From Helianthus annuus (taxonomy: Eukaryota > Streptophyta > Magnoliopsida > Asterales > Asteraceae): DNA of 64,000 bases. The stretch lies in NCBI RefSeq assembly GCF_002127325.2, contig NC_035436.2, forward strand, positions 81,279,716 to 81,343,715, read 5' to 3'. This document shows, piece after piece, positions 1-10,935 of this stretch; positions within the stretch are counted from its first letter, which is position 1; each line of letters opens with the position of its first letter. Position numbers and translations under genes: made by a program. The notes under the pieces were generated by a model that did not search any database, was not told the origin of the DNA, and worked only from the letters and a program-made list of their open reading frames with translations.

Positions 1-266
1 AGATTATCAAGAACAGATTGAAAAACACGAAGAACAGTCTTCGAATCTTCAAGTCTATCAGCCGAAAACTTTTCCAGAATCAACCGAATCTTTCCAGAAA
101 TCCTGCAAACCACCAAACAAACAAACCAGAAGATCAAACAGCCAAAAAACTCGAAAATTTTATCAAACCAAACACACAAATTTCGAAAATTTTAAAAACC
201 CTAATTTCGAAAAATCTCCCTGTTTCTGCAGCAAACAATTCTGAACCGAGCCTTCAAGAGCCTAAC
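1..266 (-). mobile_element. Element H (copia) leader, cut by the window edge
   Basis: This is the untranslated leader just inside the 5' LTR of a minus-strand element. It is A-rich with no recognisable domain. A plus-strand open frame (18-362) runs through leader, PBS and LTR and is not a gene. The rest of H lies left of the window, so its coding capacity is unknown. The copia assignment rests on LTR length and ends only. Confidence 0.55.
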
Positions 267-278
267 GCTCTGATACCA
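267..278 (-). other. Primer binding site of element H
   Basis: The plus strand reads GCTCTGATACCA, the complement of TGGTATCAGAGC, the usual plant tRNA-iMet primer site. It sits 2 bp from the LTR edge and fixes the element's orientation as minus. Confidence 0.85.
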
Positions 279-280
279 AT

Positions 281-769
281 TGTAGGTCCCCTTGATGTGT
301 ATGGATCTTCACAGAATTGTCAATCCGATCAAGAGTGTAGAATCCTCTTGATCAGAATATAGCAGAATGAGTAGAAACAGAAATCAGCAATCACTTTCAA
401 ACCGGGTTTTTATTGATTATCTATCAAACTGAATTACAATCAATCAAAACCCTAACCACACACTCAAATTCATCCAAGTCTAGCTCTCACGAATTCCAAT
501 GCCTCTCAAACTCTGTTTTTGCTGATTAACTGATTAACCTAAACCCTAAAGCCTAACCTTGTTTATATAACACAAGGTTTACTATTTGGGCTAGGGTTTG
601 CAACATGGGCAAGCCCAATTCGTTTCCCCTTGACCCAAATGGGTTTAGTTTAGCCCAAACTCTATTATTTTACTAATACAAAGCTAAACCCGCTAACTGT
701 TTATCGTTTAACTAATTACAAGATATCCAAAGACCAAATCTAAGCTGTTGTCACAAATATGCACCAACA
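281..769 (-). repeat. 5' LTR of element H (489 bp)
   Basis: Bounded by TG at 281 and CA at 769 (sense strand TGTTGGTGCATA...CCTACA). The primer site is at its inner edge. GATTG at 770-774 is the candidate right target-site duplication; the partner copy is outside the window. The ends and length are those of plant Ty1/copia LTRs. Confidence 0.75.
555..579 (-). promoter_or_regulatory. TATA box of H in the loop of an inverted repeat
   Basis: The sense strand carries TTATATAA. It lies between perfect 8-bp arms AACCTTGT (555-562) and ACAAGGTT (572-579). It is the best TATA candidate in the LTR, so transcription would start at about 530-540 and run leftwards. Confidence 0.55.
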
Positions 770-1325
770 GATTGTATCCCTGCTGACTCAAACTACTTAG
801 CCGAGGGTAACGTCACCTTCAAAAGAGGGGCCTACCACATTACGCATTAATAACTTAATTAATTATCTTTCAATAATCCAACCCTTTAGGATTCTATCCT
901 TGTTGACTCAAACTACTGGGTTGAGGGTAACGTCACCTTCAAAAGAGGGGCCTACTACTATAACTAAGATAATCTCTTAAAAAGTGCAAAAGTGCGGAAA
1001 TAATCAAAGGTTACACTAAAGGCGAGTCGGATCCAAGTGATTCATCTTGTCTATCTGTTTTTATTTTTATTTTTCAGCATTTTTAGTTTTTATTTTCTAG
1101 TTTAAAACCTTTTTCTAAATTTTGATTTAATTAGACGTTGAGGATAAATCGGTACTAAAATCTCTTGTGTCCTTGGACGACCTCGGTATCTTACCAACAC
1201 TATACTACGCTCACGATGGGTGCACTTGCCCATATGTGTGTTTGGTATTAGTAAAATATCGTGTTTTATAAATTTAAAACTTGACTAAAATGTGAAAAGG
1301 GCTAAAAATATACATAAAATGTATA
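770..1325. repeat. Unclassified repeat X with a 120-bp direct repeat
   Basis: Two copies of a roughly 63-bp segment (773-836 and 893-956) begin 120 bp apart; both contain TAACGTCACCTTCAAAAG. A T-rich stretch follows (1060-1135), then a moderately GC-rich block (1135-1245). No coding frame is supported. It resembles LTR or leader sequence common in Asteraceae genomes, but I cannot assign it to a family. Confidence 0.4.
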
Positions 1326-1913
1326 TGACACCGCACGCACATCAAAATCCTTAACCTTTAGAAACAACAATCATTAGGTTCGCTTCATGTTATTAACATA
1401 TCAACGTCAACACCCTAACATCAAATGGATCTTTGTTAAGTAAATGTTTATTTCTAAAATAATGTCTAGCATGTTCTTTATCATTATCCGAGCATCATTA
1501 TCAATATATCTCACAAGCATATTATCATTTACTCATAGTAATCGAACATTGGTAACACTAACCTGAAATCCATGAAAAGAAGTGTGTAGAAAAGGATGAG
1601 ATATGCAAGGAATGATAAGAACTTCCAATAAAAGAATGTTGCGGATTGTCTTCCTTGAAATCTTCCAAAAAGGGAAAGAATTTCCCAAAAGAGAAAGGTG
1701 TTAGAGGGAGTGAGAGAGAGGGAAAGTGCAGCCATAAAAAATGATTGTGGAAATCATCCTAGGGTTGGCTGCACATGTCTTTATACCCACACATAAAGTT
1801 GCCGCAAACATTCAAGTGTGCACCCCCAAAAGTGTGCGGTCTCTTGGGGTTTGTTGTGGGCTGGTATTGGGCCCGAATCCCTTAATGTGTGGCCTGCTTT
1901 GAGAACCAATGTG
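1326..1913 (-). repeat. 3' LTR of D, first piece
   Basis: It contains a minus-strand TATA box (1780-1786) and a C/T-rich transcript start region (about 1690-1735), as in a gypsy LTR. The minus-strand open frame at 1529-1735 lies inside this LTR and is judged spurious. Element A begins directly after it; ATGTG at 1909-1913 is A's left TSD. Confidence 0.5.
1780..1786 (-). promoter_or_regulatory. TATA box of D's LTR
   Basis: The sense strand reads GTATAAA within GGGTATAAAGAC. It is the only good TATA match in this LTR piece. Transcription would run leftwards. Confidence 0.5.
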
Positions 1914-3413
1914 TGTCACACCCCAACCGATGGCGGAATCATCGGGGCGCGACACTAGGCGAATCAGATTGCTCAAGAGAATCCATAACAACTACATTGC
2001 GATAATATTTATTACATTTGTTATCCCATACTAACAAACAATACAGTCACATAAGTTATCACAAATTTCTTGTCCTCTCCAACAATTCAAATCCGACAAC
2101 CTAGCTTTTAGGTGAGTTTCTAGACTTCCTAGCTTGATTTGATGTAGACTTCGACTAAACTTGCAACATACGTTAAAACATTGTCAATACAAAAGTATTG
2201 GCGAGTATACAGGTTTGATATGTAATAGCATAATAGATTAAAAATGCTGCGAATTCCCATATGCATAAACGTAATACACGACATATATACTCACAAAACT
2301 GATGCTACCAGCTAAGTCCTCGATGCTCGATTCTTCGATGGCATAACTAGACCCCGTCGGGCGCAATAGTACTATACTAGTCGTGGTGGGACGTCACGAG
2401 TATAAGTCCTAGCATACATGCAACTAGCATCACGTATATTTATGCAAACAATTATTCGCAAGTGATAAATTGACCAATTGAATCATTCGTTTGATAAGTT
2501 CGATTTATAGGGAGCGTATGTTACACCCAAAATTCGTTAAAAAGGGGTCAAGTATACTCACAGTGCGTATTTAGTTGGATTGACGGGATGATGCCTGAGA
2601 ATGCCCTGATTTCTGACTGATTACATGAGTATTGGATTACGCGCTAAATGGTATCGGAATACACGAAATTGGACGATAGTTAGGTCGAAAGTTGGCCCAT
2701 TCGGATAGGCTGTTCGATCGAATGGTCAGCTCGATCGAGTGGGCTGCCCGATCGGCCACCCGTCCGATCGGCTAGCCTGGCCGATCGGCTGGGCCGCTCG
2801 ATCGACTGGGCCGCTCGATCGGCCAGCCTGTCCAGCTGTTTTTCGACGATTTTCGCGTGTTTTTCGGTGGTTTTGGTCGAGACGCTGTTGTGACGTGTTG
2901 AACAACTGAAATCCCATCAATTCCGACCTGTTCTAACGGCCGGGAATCACCCCGTTCCATCAGAACTGGCCGTTCTTGGCGGTGTTTCCGTGTTTAACCC
3001 GAAATTGGTCGTCTTTTCGGTAGGAATCAGATCCTTGCCCAACACGACACTAAGAATGAGTAGAAGGTCGGTACAAGCTCTGGTTCTACCGTTTTTAAGT
3101 ATTTTGAGAGTAAAAGAGTTGAAAGAAGGTTGGAAAACCATCCTTCAATCCTTTTATTCGTGGTTATGAGTAGATCTGATGTGAAAACCTTGATTATTCT
3201 TGCGGAAGTTCTTAGATCTTAGTTGTTCTTGGTGGAATGAGGCCAACACTTGAAGTTCATAAGAACTTCATGATGACATCACTCTAGAACTTCTCAAATC
3301 CATAACTTCTTGATTGGAAAACATAGATTTAGACGAGATTTATGTAGAATCGTATGGAAACCGTTCGGATCTGAGTTGTTCTTCATGGGATGACATCACT
3401 CTTGAAGAACTCC
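1914..3413 (-). repeat. 3' LTR of A, part before B
   Basis: Matches 26725-28230 of the 5' LTR apart from scattered substitutions, a 12-bp indel near 2100 and one missing 17-bp repeat unit near 2790. It ends at the B insertion point; ACTCC (3409-3413) is the left TSD of B. Confidence 0.9.
2705..2832 (-). repeat. Second (TSS-distal) GATC array of A's LTR, left copy
   Basis: A short run of GC-rich units built on CGATCGG or CGATCGA, roughly 17 bp each. It lies downstream of the A transcription start in sense direction. The homologous arrays are 17321-17424 and 27512-27650; the last has one extra 17-bp unit. The array has no stop codons in several frames and gives several spurious 60-65-aa open frames. 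Confidence 0.75.
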
Positions 3414-6400
3414 TGTAACACCTCGAAAAATTTCGTCCAATAATGTCTTGACACGTGTCATAAGGTTCCGGAATGTGAAAACAAACTTTAGAGGGACTAA
3501 AAGTGACAAACAGTGAAAACTATGGAACGTAAGGGTCCAAAATGTCAACAATGGATAAATAGACTCTATAATAACCCTACATAATGTTTATAACCTTAAA
3601 CGGATGGTTCATGGATCATACGACGCGGAAATTGCACAAAGGTGAGGAATTACAAACTATAGGGGCCAAAAGTGTCAACATGTTGAATTTATACCTCTGA
3701 GTGAACTTTTGGCAGACCCGAAGCTTTTTAATGCTAAAATATACTCATTAGAATGTGTGGTAAAAATTTCGTGAAGTTTCGTTAACGTATGAGAAAGTTA
3801 TGGCCAAAACCGTACTTGAAGGACTAAAAGCGTCAACGTCGAATTTCAGGGCTTTTCGGTTGAGCGCAAAGTTATCCGAGGACATTACCATGTTGGTAAA
3901 TGTCCCAAGGTTCTTAAAAACCAAGTTTGGGGGTTTACGAGTCAAAATAACTAGCCGAAACCTCGTATACGAAGACCAAGGACCAAAACTTCAATATTAA
4001 AGAGATTTGAGGATCAGATGGGGCTAGGTGTCACACCTAGGACCCTAGGCGTGACGCGAGGCCTGCCCAGGTCCAGAATTCGCGAAAATTGCATTTTGGG
4101 TCCGAATTTGAAGTGCATAACAGCTCATATCACCTCCAAAATGCTCCAATGGATGGTCTTGCATGCCTAGGCCTATTGGGAGCTCTCTACAACATCTGAA
4201 TCCTCTTTTAATCAGATTATTCATTCATTCTCTTGGCACTAGCATTTGATCAAGAACTCACAACTTGCAAAAGCTCTCAAAGCAACTTTCTGGAGCAAAT
4301 CTGAACGACAAGGCCACCTCTAAGTGTTAACTAAGCATCAATAGGACCTTTGTAAGCTTCTATATCAGTCTCTAATTCGTTCTTGCCTTGATTATTAGTA
4401 AAAGTCAAAACCGTTGTTCTTATACTTTGACTTTTCGATTAAACGAGTTATACTCTGTCATTTCTCAAATTGAAACCACATATATGTTGGTATTTATGTG
4501 GGAAACAAACCCTCAAAAGGATATTCTCTGATTCCCACTTTATGCATGCTAATTGTCGAGTCAAACTTGTTTCTAAAAAGTCAACAGAAATGGTTTTTGT
4601 GAAAAATAGCTTAAATGGTAATGTAGATGACATGCAATCAGTTTGATCGTCAATAATAGCTTTATAATATATATAAGAATGTGTTTCACCATGATCAACT
4701 CGACAATCTATAGTATAAATACGAATCGGAACCGAAAGTCTTGTAAAACGACTTTTTCATAGACTATCGATTCGGATCCGTACATGCATGTTTGAGATCT
4801 GTATTGGAGAGTATTTTTGACTATTTTTATTTTGGTAAGACTCTCTGGAATTTTTTTTTTGCTTGAGTCTATGTTTAGCCGATTCATTTGCATGTTTCCG
4901 ATTTATGCTTAAAGTTGACTATTTTGCCCTTTTTGATATAAAACGTGATTTTTGGAAAAGTGAAAGAGTAGAAATCTTTATTTCTAATATATAAACTTGC
5001 ACCGAAAATTTGAGACCAGTTGGTGGTCCAGATTTTGAGTTATGGCCGATATCGTAAAACTATATCTTAAAGTTACATAAACGGCGCATTTCGCGTATAA
5101 CCTATTTCAGGCCACGTTTTGATACAAAACTTTTTACCCACTGATGTTATATATTATTTTGGGAATTTTGATGATTTTTATTTAATTTTTGGCTGATCGT
5201 ATCTTAGATCGCTTAGTCAATTCGGTTAATGCCGGTTTTGACTATTTAAGCCATAAAATGAGTTTTACACATCCTTTTGACCCGAAACCTTTTTCTACTG
5301 ATTTTATATGTTAAATAAATTATTTTGAGCATTCTGGAAATATAAAAATCTCAGCTTTCTTTTAAAAACCCGGAAACGGCTCTAAATCGCATTTTTAGCG
5401 TTTTTAGCGCATAGTAAGCGTTATACTCATTTTAAACATATAAGACTCATACCTACTGATGTATTTAGTATATTTTCATATAATAATAGTAAGTATAAGT
5501 ATATGAACCCAGATTTCCAGTTTTGGCATTTTTAGCCCTTGTGAAATTACTAAAATACCCCTACGGTGCATAGTTTGATTTTAAATGTTAAGTTTGGTAT
5601 ATGGGTCATACCCTACTGATATAATACGATAAATAAAGCATATTTACTGTATAAACCAGACCCGAAACTCAAATTTCTAATTTGACTCTTTTATAATCTT
5701 TTAAATGACCAAAATGCCCTTCTAAGGCATAAATTGAGTTTAAATTCATTCGGGGCATAACAGAACATAACTTACTGATATTATATCATATTTAAAGCAT
5801 ATTATCTCAGGGAACTTGCATATGACTCATTTGGCTACCCGTAACGCCCTTTTAGCATTCGGTTCAGTTTATGTAACTAGTTTGCATAAATTGACCGAAA
5901 CGGGTCAAACGTTATCATTTTTATCTCAAAATCCAGAAGGTATTTTGTATACCCATATTATACAAGTATTCAAACTTGTCGGGACTAAATCACATTCTAT
6001 CCGGTCTTTCGCTTAATCGTGCGCTTGTACCGTATCGTCCTTAAAACTAACCGGTCAAAGCTTAGGCTTAATTAAAAGACCCGTTAGGAATCTAATAGGT
6101 TATTATAAACCTCTGTTCCAGAATAGGAGAACTAGTAAAAGATATCTATACTTGCTTGATGGTATACGGCTGGGGATTGAATTTATATTTAGCTCAGGTA
6201 AATACATTTTGACTTATTTTCCCTATACGGGCTTGGGGTACGGTATTTAAAATACCGCTTGATCGGGCGCACAAGTCCTGCACCTTATGGGTGTACAGTC
6301 TTGAATAGCTTGTGCGACTCGTTTAAACAGTCTTGTCTTACTTTAGGCTTTGGGGGGTTATTGACCGTGTCCCGGATATCCTTGGCATTATCTTACGAGA

Positions 6401-6964
6401 TGGCCACGACCAGAGCACGGGGTGTAGGCGTACACCCGGCGTGTATAACTCTTTAATGTGGTGTGTCATTTAATCTTTAGCCCGGACAGTAGATCCCGGG
6501 CCACCAAAAGTACGGGTACATGTAATTCGTTCACAAGTTTATATTGCATAATTGTCCCAAGTTAATAAAAATATTTTATGCCTTGTGCATTTAAATCAAT
6601 TTTCAATCATTTTCAAAATGAGTCAGTCGATTTGTATTTACCAGTTTAAACTGACGTATTTTCCCAAAAGGTTAAGTGCAGGTACTATACGAACTAGGCT
6701 GGCTGTCTCCTAGAGCGTCCACAATAGTCTCGCAAGCTCGGACGACAATAACTGTTGAACAATTTATCTTATTTAATTGATCCGCCTGTGGATCCGTTTC
6801 AACTACTTATGATGTTTATTATTACATTTAATTAAAGTTGAAATGAATCTATTTCTGCTTCCGCTGTGCATTATTATATTGTGTTGTTTGTCTATGACGA
6901 TGCCAACTACGTCACGATACCCCACACCGGGCCCACCGGTGACACGTGGAGATCGGGGTGTGAC
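3414..6964 (+). repeat. 5' LTR of B (3551 bp)
   Basis: Starts TGTAACACC and ends GTGTGACA. It contains a degenerate tandem region with a period of about 158 bp (5140-5780). The small open frames at 3748-4000 are identical in both LTRs, have no domain, and are considered chance. The 3' LTR lacks 6283-6589 of this copy. Confidence 0.9.
5100..5815 (+). repeat. Degenerate tandem repeat, period about 158 bp, in B's LTR
   Basis: The anchor ACTGAT recurs at 5140, 5297, 5455, 5615 and 5774 (spacings 157, 158, 160, 159). AT-rich blocks follow each anchor, and GACCCGAAAC-like or CATACC-like blocks precede or follow some of them. The units are well diverged, so the array is older than this insertion. 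The 3' LTR carries the same array at about 14940-15655. Confidence 0.65.
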
Positions 6965-6967
6965 AGG

Positions 6968-6979
6968 TTGGTATCAGAG
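6968..6979 (+). other. Primer binding site of B
   Basis: TGGTATCAGAGC, 3 bp after the 5' LTR. It shows plus-strand orientation and tRNA-iMet priming. Confidence 0.9.
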
Positions 6980-9900
6980 CCAACGCTGAGTGAATTAAAC
7001 ATTTTCCTAATGTGTTTAATCTCAGTGACACAATTGCACATACTTGAGTCCAGACTTAACATAGGAATACTCCCGATTCTAATCCGGAATTTACTGCTTC
7101 CAAATATTTTTATATTGGATACGTCGCCAAACGAAGAGGCCGTAATAGGAGTTCTCCACACCCGGAGTCCCGAGATGCTGAGCTTCGTACCACGGCTAAA
7201 GTGAAATGAACATCCAAGGAGAAAGCATTCAGAAATAAAATGAAGAAGAAACTCCTTTTACTGAAGATCGTTTCCTTATTAGTCCTTATAAGGACATAAT
7301 TATCTTTCAGTCCCTACGAGGACGACATTATTCCTTTCAAGTCCCGCTTAGGGCAACTTTATACTTTTACTTTTATATAATGGAATGATTACGTTTGGAC
7401 TTTCATTCTAATTAAGAAATATTAAATAAATGGAAAATATCAATTTTTATTTGATTTGCCATTTAACAAGAATCTTAGTAAGGTAAAACTTAGCTTGAAT
7501 GTCTTAATAAAAGGCCTGGCCAATATGGTAAAACCTGGTTGAAAAGATTCAAATCTCTGTTAACATCTGTAAACATGTTAACACTCCTGGCTAAGCGTGA
7601 CCTGTAAAATCACACAAGCCACCCTTTTTATAAATTATCTACAGATTATATCTGTATACAAGTCTGATAATGACTTGATGCCTACAGGTAATAAATTTGA
7701 AAATTGGGATTTATTTAAAATTCCCTGCAAGTAAAATAGCCATCCTTTAAGGATGAAGTGCCTACGGGTAATAAATTTGAAAATTGGGATTTATTTAAAA
7801 TTCCCTGCAAGTAAAATAGCCATCCATTAGTGATGTAGTGCCTACGGGCCAAACTTATTAAACATCCAATAGTGATGTAGCGCCTACGGGCCATACTAAT
7901 TGTCATATAAGACAAAAGGCAGTGGTGGTCTATGACTCCCTGTCAAGAAAAGGTAATGAACTTTGATCCACACCTAAATGCCTCGATCCCAGACGATCAT
8001 GGCTTATAAATTAAACTTGTCCACGTGACTAAGCCTTTTGTGCTATTACTAAATGCCTCGATCCCAGACGATCATGGCTTATAAATTAAACTTGTCTACG
8101 CGACTAGGCCATTTGTGCTATTACTAACTTATAAATTAGGATTTATGAAAAAAAAAATCCTGAATAAAATAAATATCTTTCCTTCTCTGCCAATATGCAG
8201 TTTAAAAAGGATCTTAAAGGTAAGACCTAGCCTACACGGCCAAGATGGTGAAACCTACTCAAGGATTCAGATCCTTGTTAACACCTATGAACGTGTTAAC
8301 ACTCTTGACAAATGTAAGTCGAAAAGTCACAACAGTCATCCTTATATTGGACTCCTCCAATTCTCTTGTCTGGCCTAGTAATTAGAAATCATGGCTTAAG
8401 TCATCCTATAAGATGTTCATATTATAAACATCCGTTAGTGATGAAGTGCCTGCGGGCTAAACCTGTTGTCCAATAAGATAACACGACGGTTGTGGTCTAC
8501 GACTCCCTGTCTAAAAACATTGGACTAGGTCCAAACATAATAGTCTATAAGATCAATGCGATCATGACTAATATCATCTAATAGGATGATCATGTTATTT
8601 AACATCCCTTAGTGATACTTTGCCCACGGGATATAATATATTGTCCAATAGTGACAAGGCAACTGTAATCTTTTATAATTTTTGCCCAAGGGGGTGAGCT
8701 ATGCTCAAATCCCATAGTCTATATGATCAACGCGATCCTGACCAGTATCATCAGTATGATCACCATAATATTAACATCCCTAGTGATGAAAAGCCTATGG
8801 GCTATACTTTGTTCTATTTGAGATAGGACAAAGCTAGTGGTGGACTTTATGACCCCCTGTTCAAAGTGGTGGGTTATACCCAACCCTACAGTCTATATGA
8901 TCAGTGTGATCATGACTAATATCATCTGATACGATGATTCTATTATTTTATAGAATATTTAAGGTACAATCTTGGGCCTTCCTATCTTCATAAGGAGCTT
9001 TCGAGAAGTACTTCCCGATTCAAGGGTTATGATTGTATGCATCTTGACAGTGAATTAGATAACGAAGCTAGAGTAATACAATAAACACATGGTGGATACG
9101 CTGCTGGTACTTCCTATATATATAAGTGTGTTTATTGTACTACCCTTCGTAGTGTTATCCTGAATCACCGATAAGATCTATATCACCCACGGGTTATATG
9201 TTATATTGTCCATTAGAGACATTGTCAGATATGACCATTGTGGTACATCGTCGAAGGTGATGGGCAATGCCCAAGCCTTAAAGTCTATGAGATCGATAAG
9301 ATCATGACTGATATACTCAATGATGATAATTATATATACATATATGTATATATGTAAGCATCCATTAATGATGTCCTAGGATTTGCCTATGAGCCAAAAT
9401 AAAAATAAATCGCCTTTCAAGACGATGACAAGGGTAGCCTATGACTCCATGTCCAATGGTGAAGAACTAGATTCAAATCTTAAAACCCCTAATCTAATAA
9501 GATTGCGGATTATAAATTAATGTCCTCTATGACAGGCATTTGTTACCATATTTTATAACGTCGTATGCAACAAGGCCTTCGTGCCATATGATTATTTATG
9601 TCCTCCCTGGCGGACTAATGTTTCATACTTTAGAAAGCCATTATGGCAAGCCTTCGAGTTATCTAAAATCATCGATATGCCAAAGACAGCTGGGACATTT
9701 TGATCCCCTGTTAAAAGGGTAGCGGACTTGGCCAAAGCCCTAAAGGCCACTAATGATCTTTTTGTGTCTTAGGCCGGATATGATTGATGTACACTCAGAT
9801 AACACTCCTTAGGAATGCTTATATGGTTTAATAATACCATGATTAATGTATGATAAGTCATCAGAGCAATGACTAGCTGATTGAAATGCACGCAATAAAT

Positions 9901-10080
9901 TGTCACATTTGGTATTTAATACCAAAAGATTCGAGTAGGGAGAACTCGTATAAGACAAACAACAGTCGCAATGCTAGAGATGCGACAAATGTTAACGGTG
10001 CACCAAGAGCGAACCTCAGGAGTTAGTATTCTATGATAAGCCCCGTTCAACTGAGGGCGGGTGCCCCTACAAATATTTCG
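6980..10080 (+). repeat. Long repeat-rich leader of B
   Basis: About 3.1 kb with no supported gene. It holds an 80-bp direct repeat (7681-7760 and 7761-7840), a 75-bp direct repeat (7976-8050 and 8051-8125), and a degenerate array (about 7820-8960) in which AGTGAT plus a CCTACGGG-like block recurs at about 8437, 8611 and 8782. A long imperfect inverted repeat lies at 9050-9168. All are between the PBS and gag, so they would be in the genomic RNA leader. Confidence 0.65.
9050..9168. repeat. Imperfect inverted repeat in B's leader
   Basis: Arms of about 40 bp (9050-9089 and 9127-9168). The inner 17 bp (9073-9089 against 9127-9143) pair with one mismatch. The loop is about 37 bp with an AT-rich core. 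It could be a long RNA hairpin or the trace of a small inverted-repeat insertion. Confidence 0.6.
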
Positions 10081-10082
10081 TC

Positions 10083-10935
10083 TCATGCAAACCCAGAGAT
10101 TTCAATGGCGAAAAAGGAGCAATTGATGCTATGGAATGGCTTGAGGAAATGGAAACGGTTGTGGACATCAGCGTTTGTGCTGATAAGGACGTAGTAAAAA
10201 TTTGTTTCAAAATCTTTTAAGGGAGAGGCTCTTGTATGGTGGAGGGCCATGATGCAGTCCACGGGGAAGATTCCCCTATACCTTATGGGATGGTCCAAGT
10301 TTGTGGACCTTATCAAAGAAAACTACTGTCCACAACACGAAGTGGAAAAGGTGGAGACAGATTTTCTGACTCTCACAATGAAAAACCTAATTTGCCAGCA
10401 ATATGTTACCGACTTCAACTCCCTATCTAGACTGGTACCCTATTTAATTACCCCAGAACCAAAACGCATTGCGCGTTTCATCGGTGGTTTGGCACCAGAA
10501 ATAAAAGGGAATGTTAAGGCTTCAAGGCCAAACGACTACAGATCAGCTGTAGATCTATCCTTGTCTCTCACTCTAGAGATAGTGGGACAAAAGTCGTTCG
10601 TGAATGAGACTAATGACAAAAGACAAAAGGAGGAGGATAACTCTCAGAATCCTAAGAAGAGCAAATCCAAGCTCAACAATAACCAACAGGATTTCAACAA
10701 GAAGCCTACATGCAAAACTTGCAAAAGAAGACATTGGGGGCAGTGTCGATTAAACCAAAAGATAAAGCAATGTGGCATCTATAAAAGAACTGGCCACCAG
10801 TCCCACGAATGTAGGGACATGAAGGATGCAAACTGTTTCAGCTATGGTGAAAAGGGGCACATCTGTACTAATTGCCCTAAGGCTGCCAAGAAAGGAGCGG
10901 CTAGGTCGGGAAAGGATAAGAAAGGAACCGCCTAG
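10083..10935 (+). pseudogene. gag: B gag (capsid and nucleocapsid), broken
   Basis: Encodes the retrotransposon Gag capsid region. The N-terminal part (from about 10083) contains the FNGEKGAIDAMEWLEEME segment; a frame change at about 10218 is needed to continue into the 228-codon frame ending at 10935. That frame includes the CPQHEVEKVETDFLTL and RFIGGLAPEIKGNV blocks typical of chromovirus Gag, then a Lys-rich linker. Two CCHC zinc knuckles follow at about residues 174-187 and 194-208, but each has Tyr in place of its second Cys (CGIY and CFSY), so neither should bind zinc. No protease follows. Confidence 0.8.

Noticed and set aside
18..362. A 114-codon plus-strand frame
   Set aside because: Runs across leader, primer site and LTR of H on the antisense strand.
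530..552. Telomere-like AACCCTAAA words
   Set aside because: Only about two imperfect units, as often seen in plant LTRs and leaders.
2726..3141. Small minus frames repeated at 17317-17732 and 27436-27958
   Set aside because: They lie in A's LTR over the second GATC array and flanking leader. Conservation reflects LTR copies, not coding.
6968..6979. Possible tRNA gene from the match to tRNA-iMet
   Set aside because: Only the 3'-end complement is present next to an LTR; it is a primer binding site. The same holds at the five other sites.
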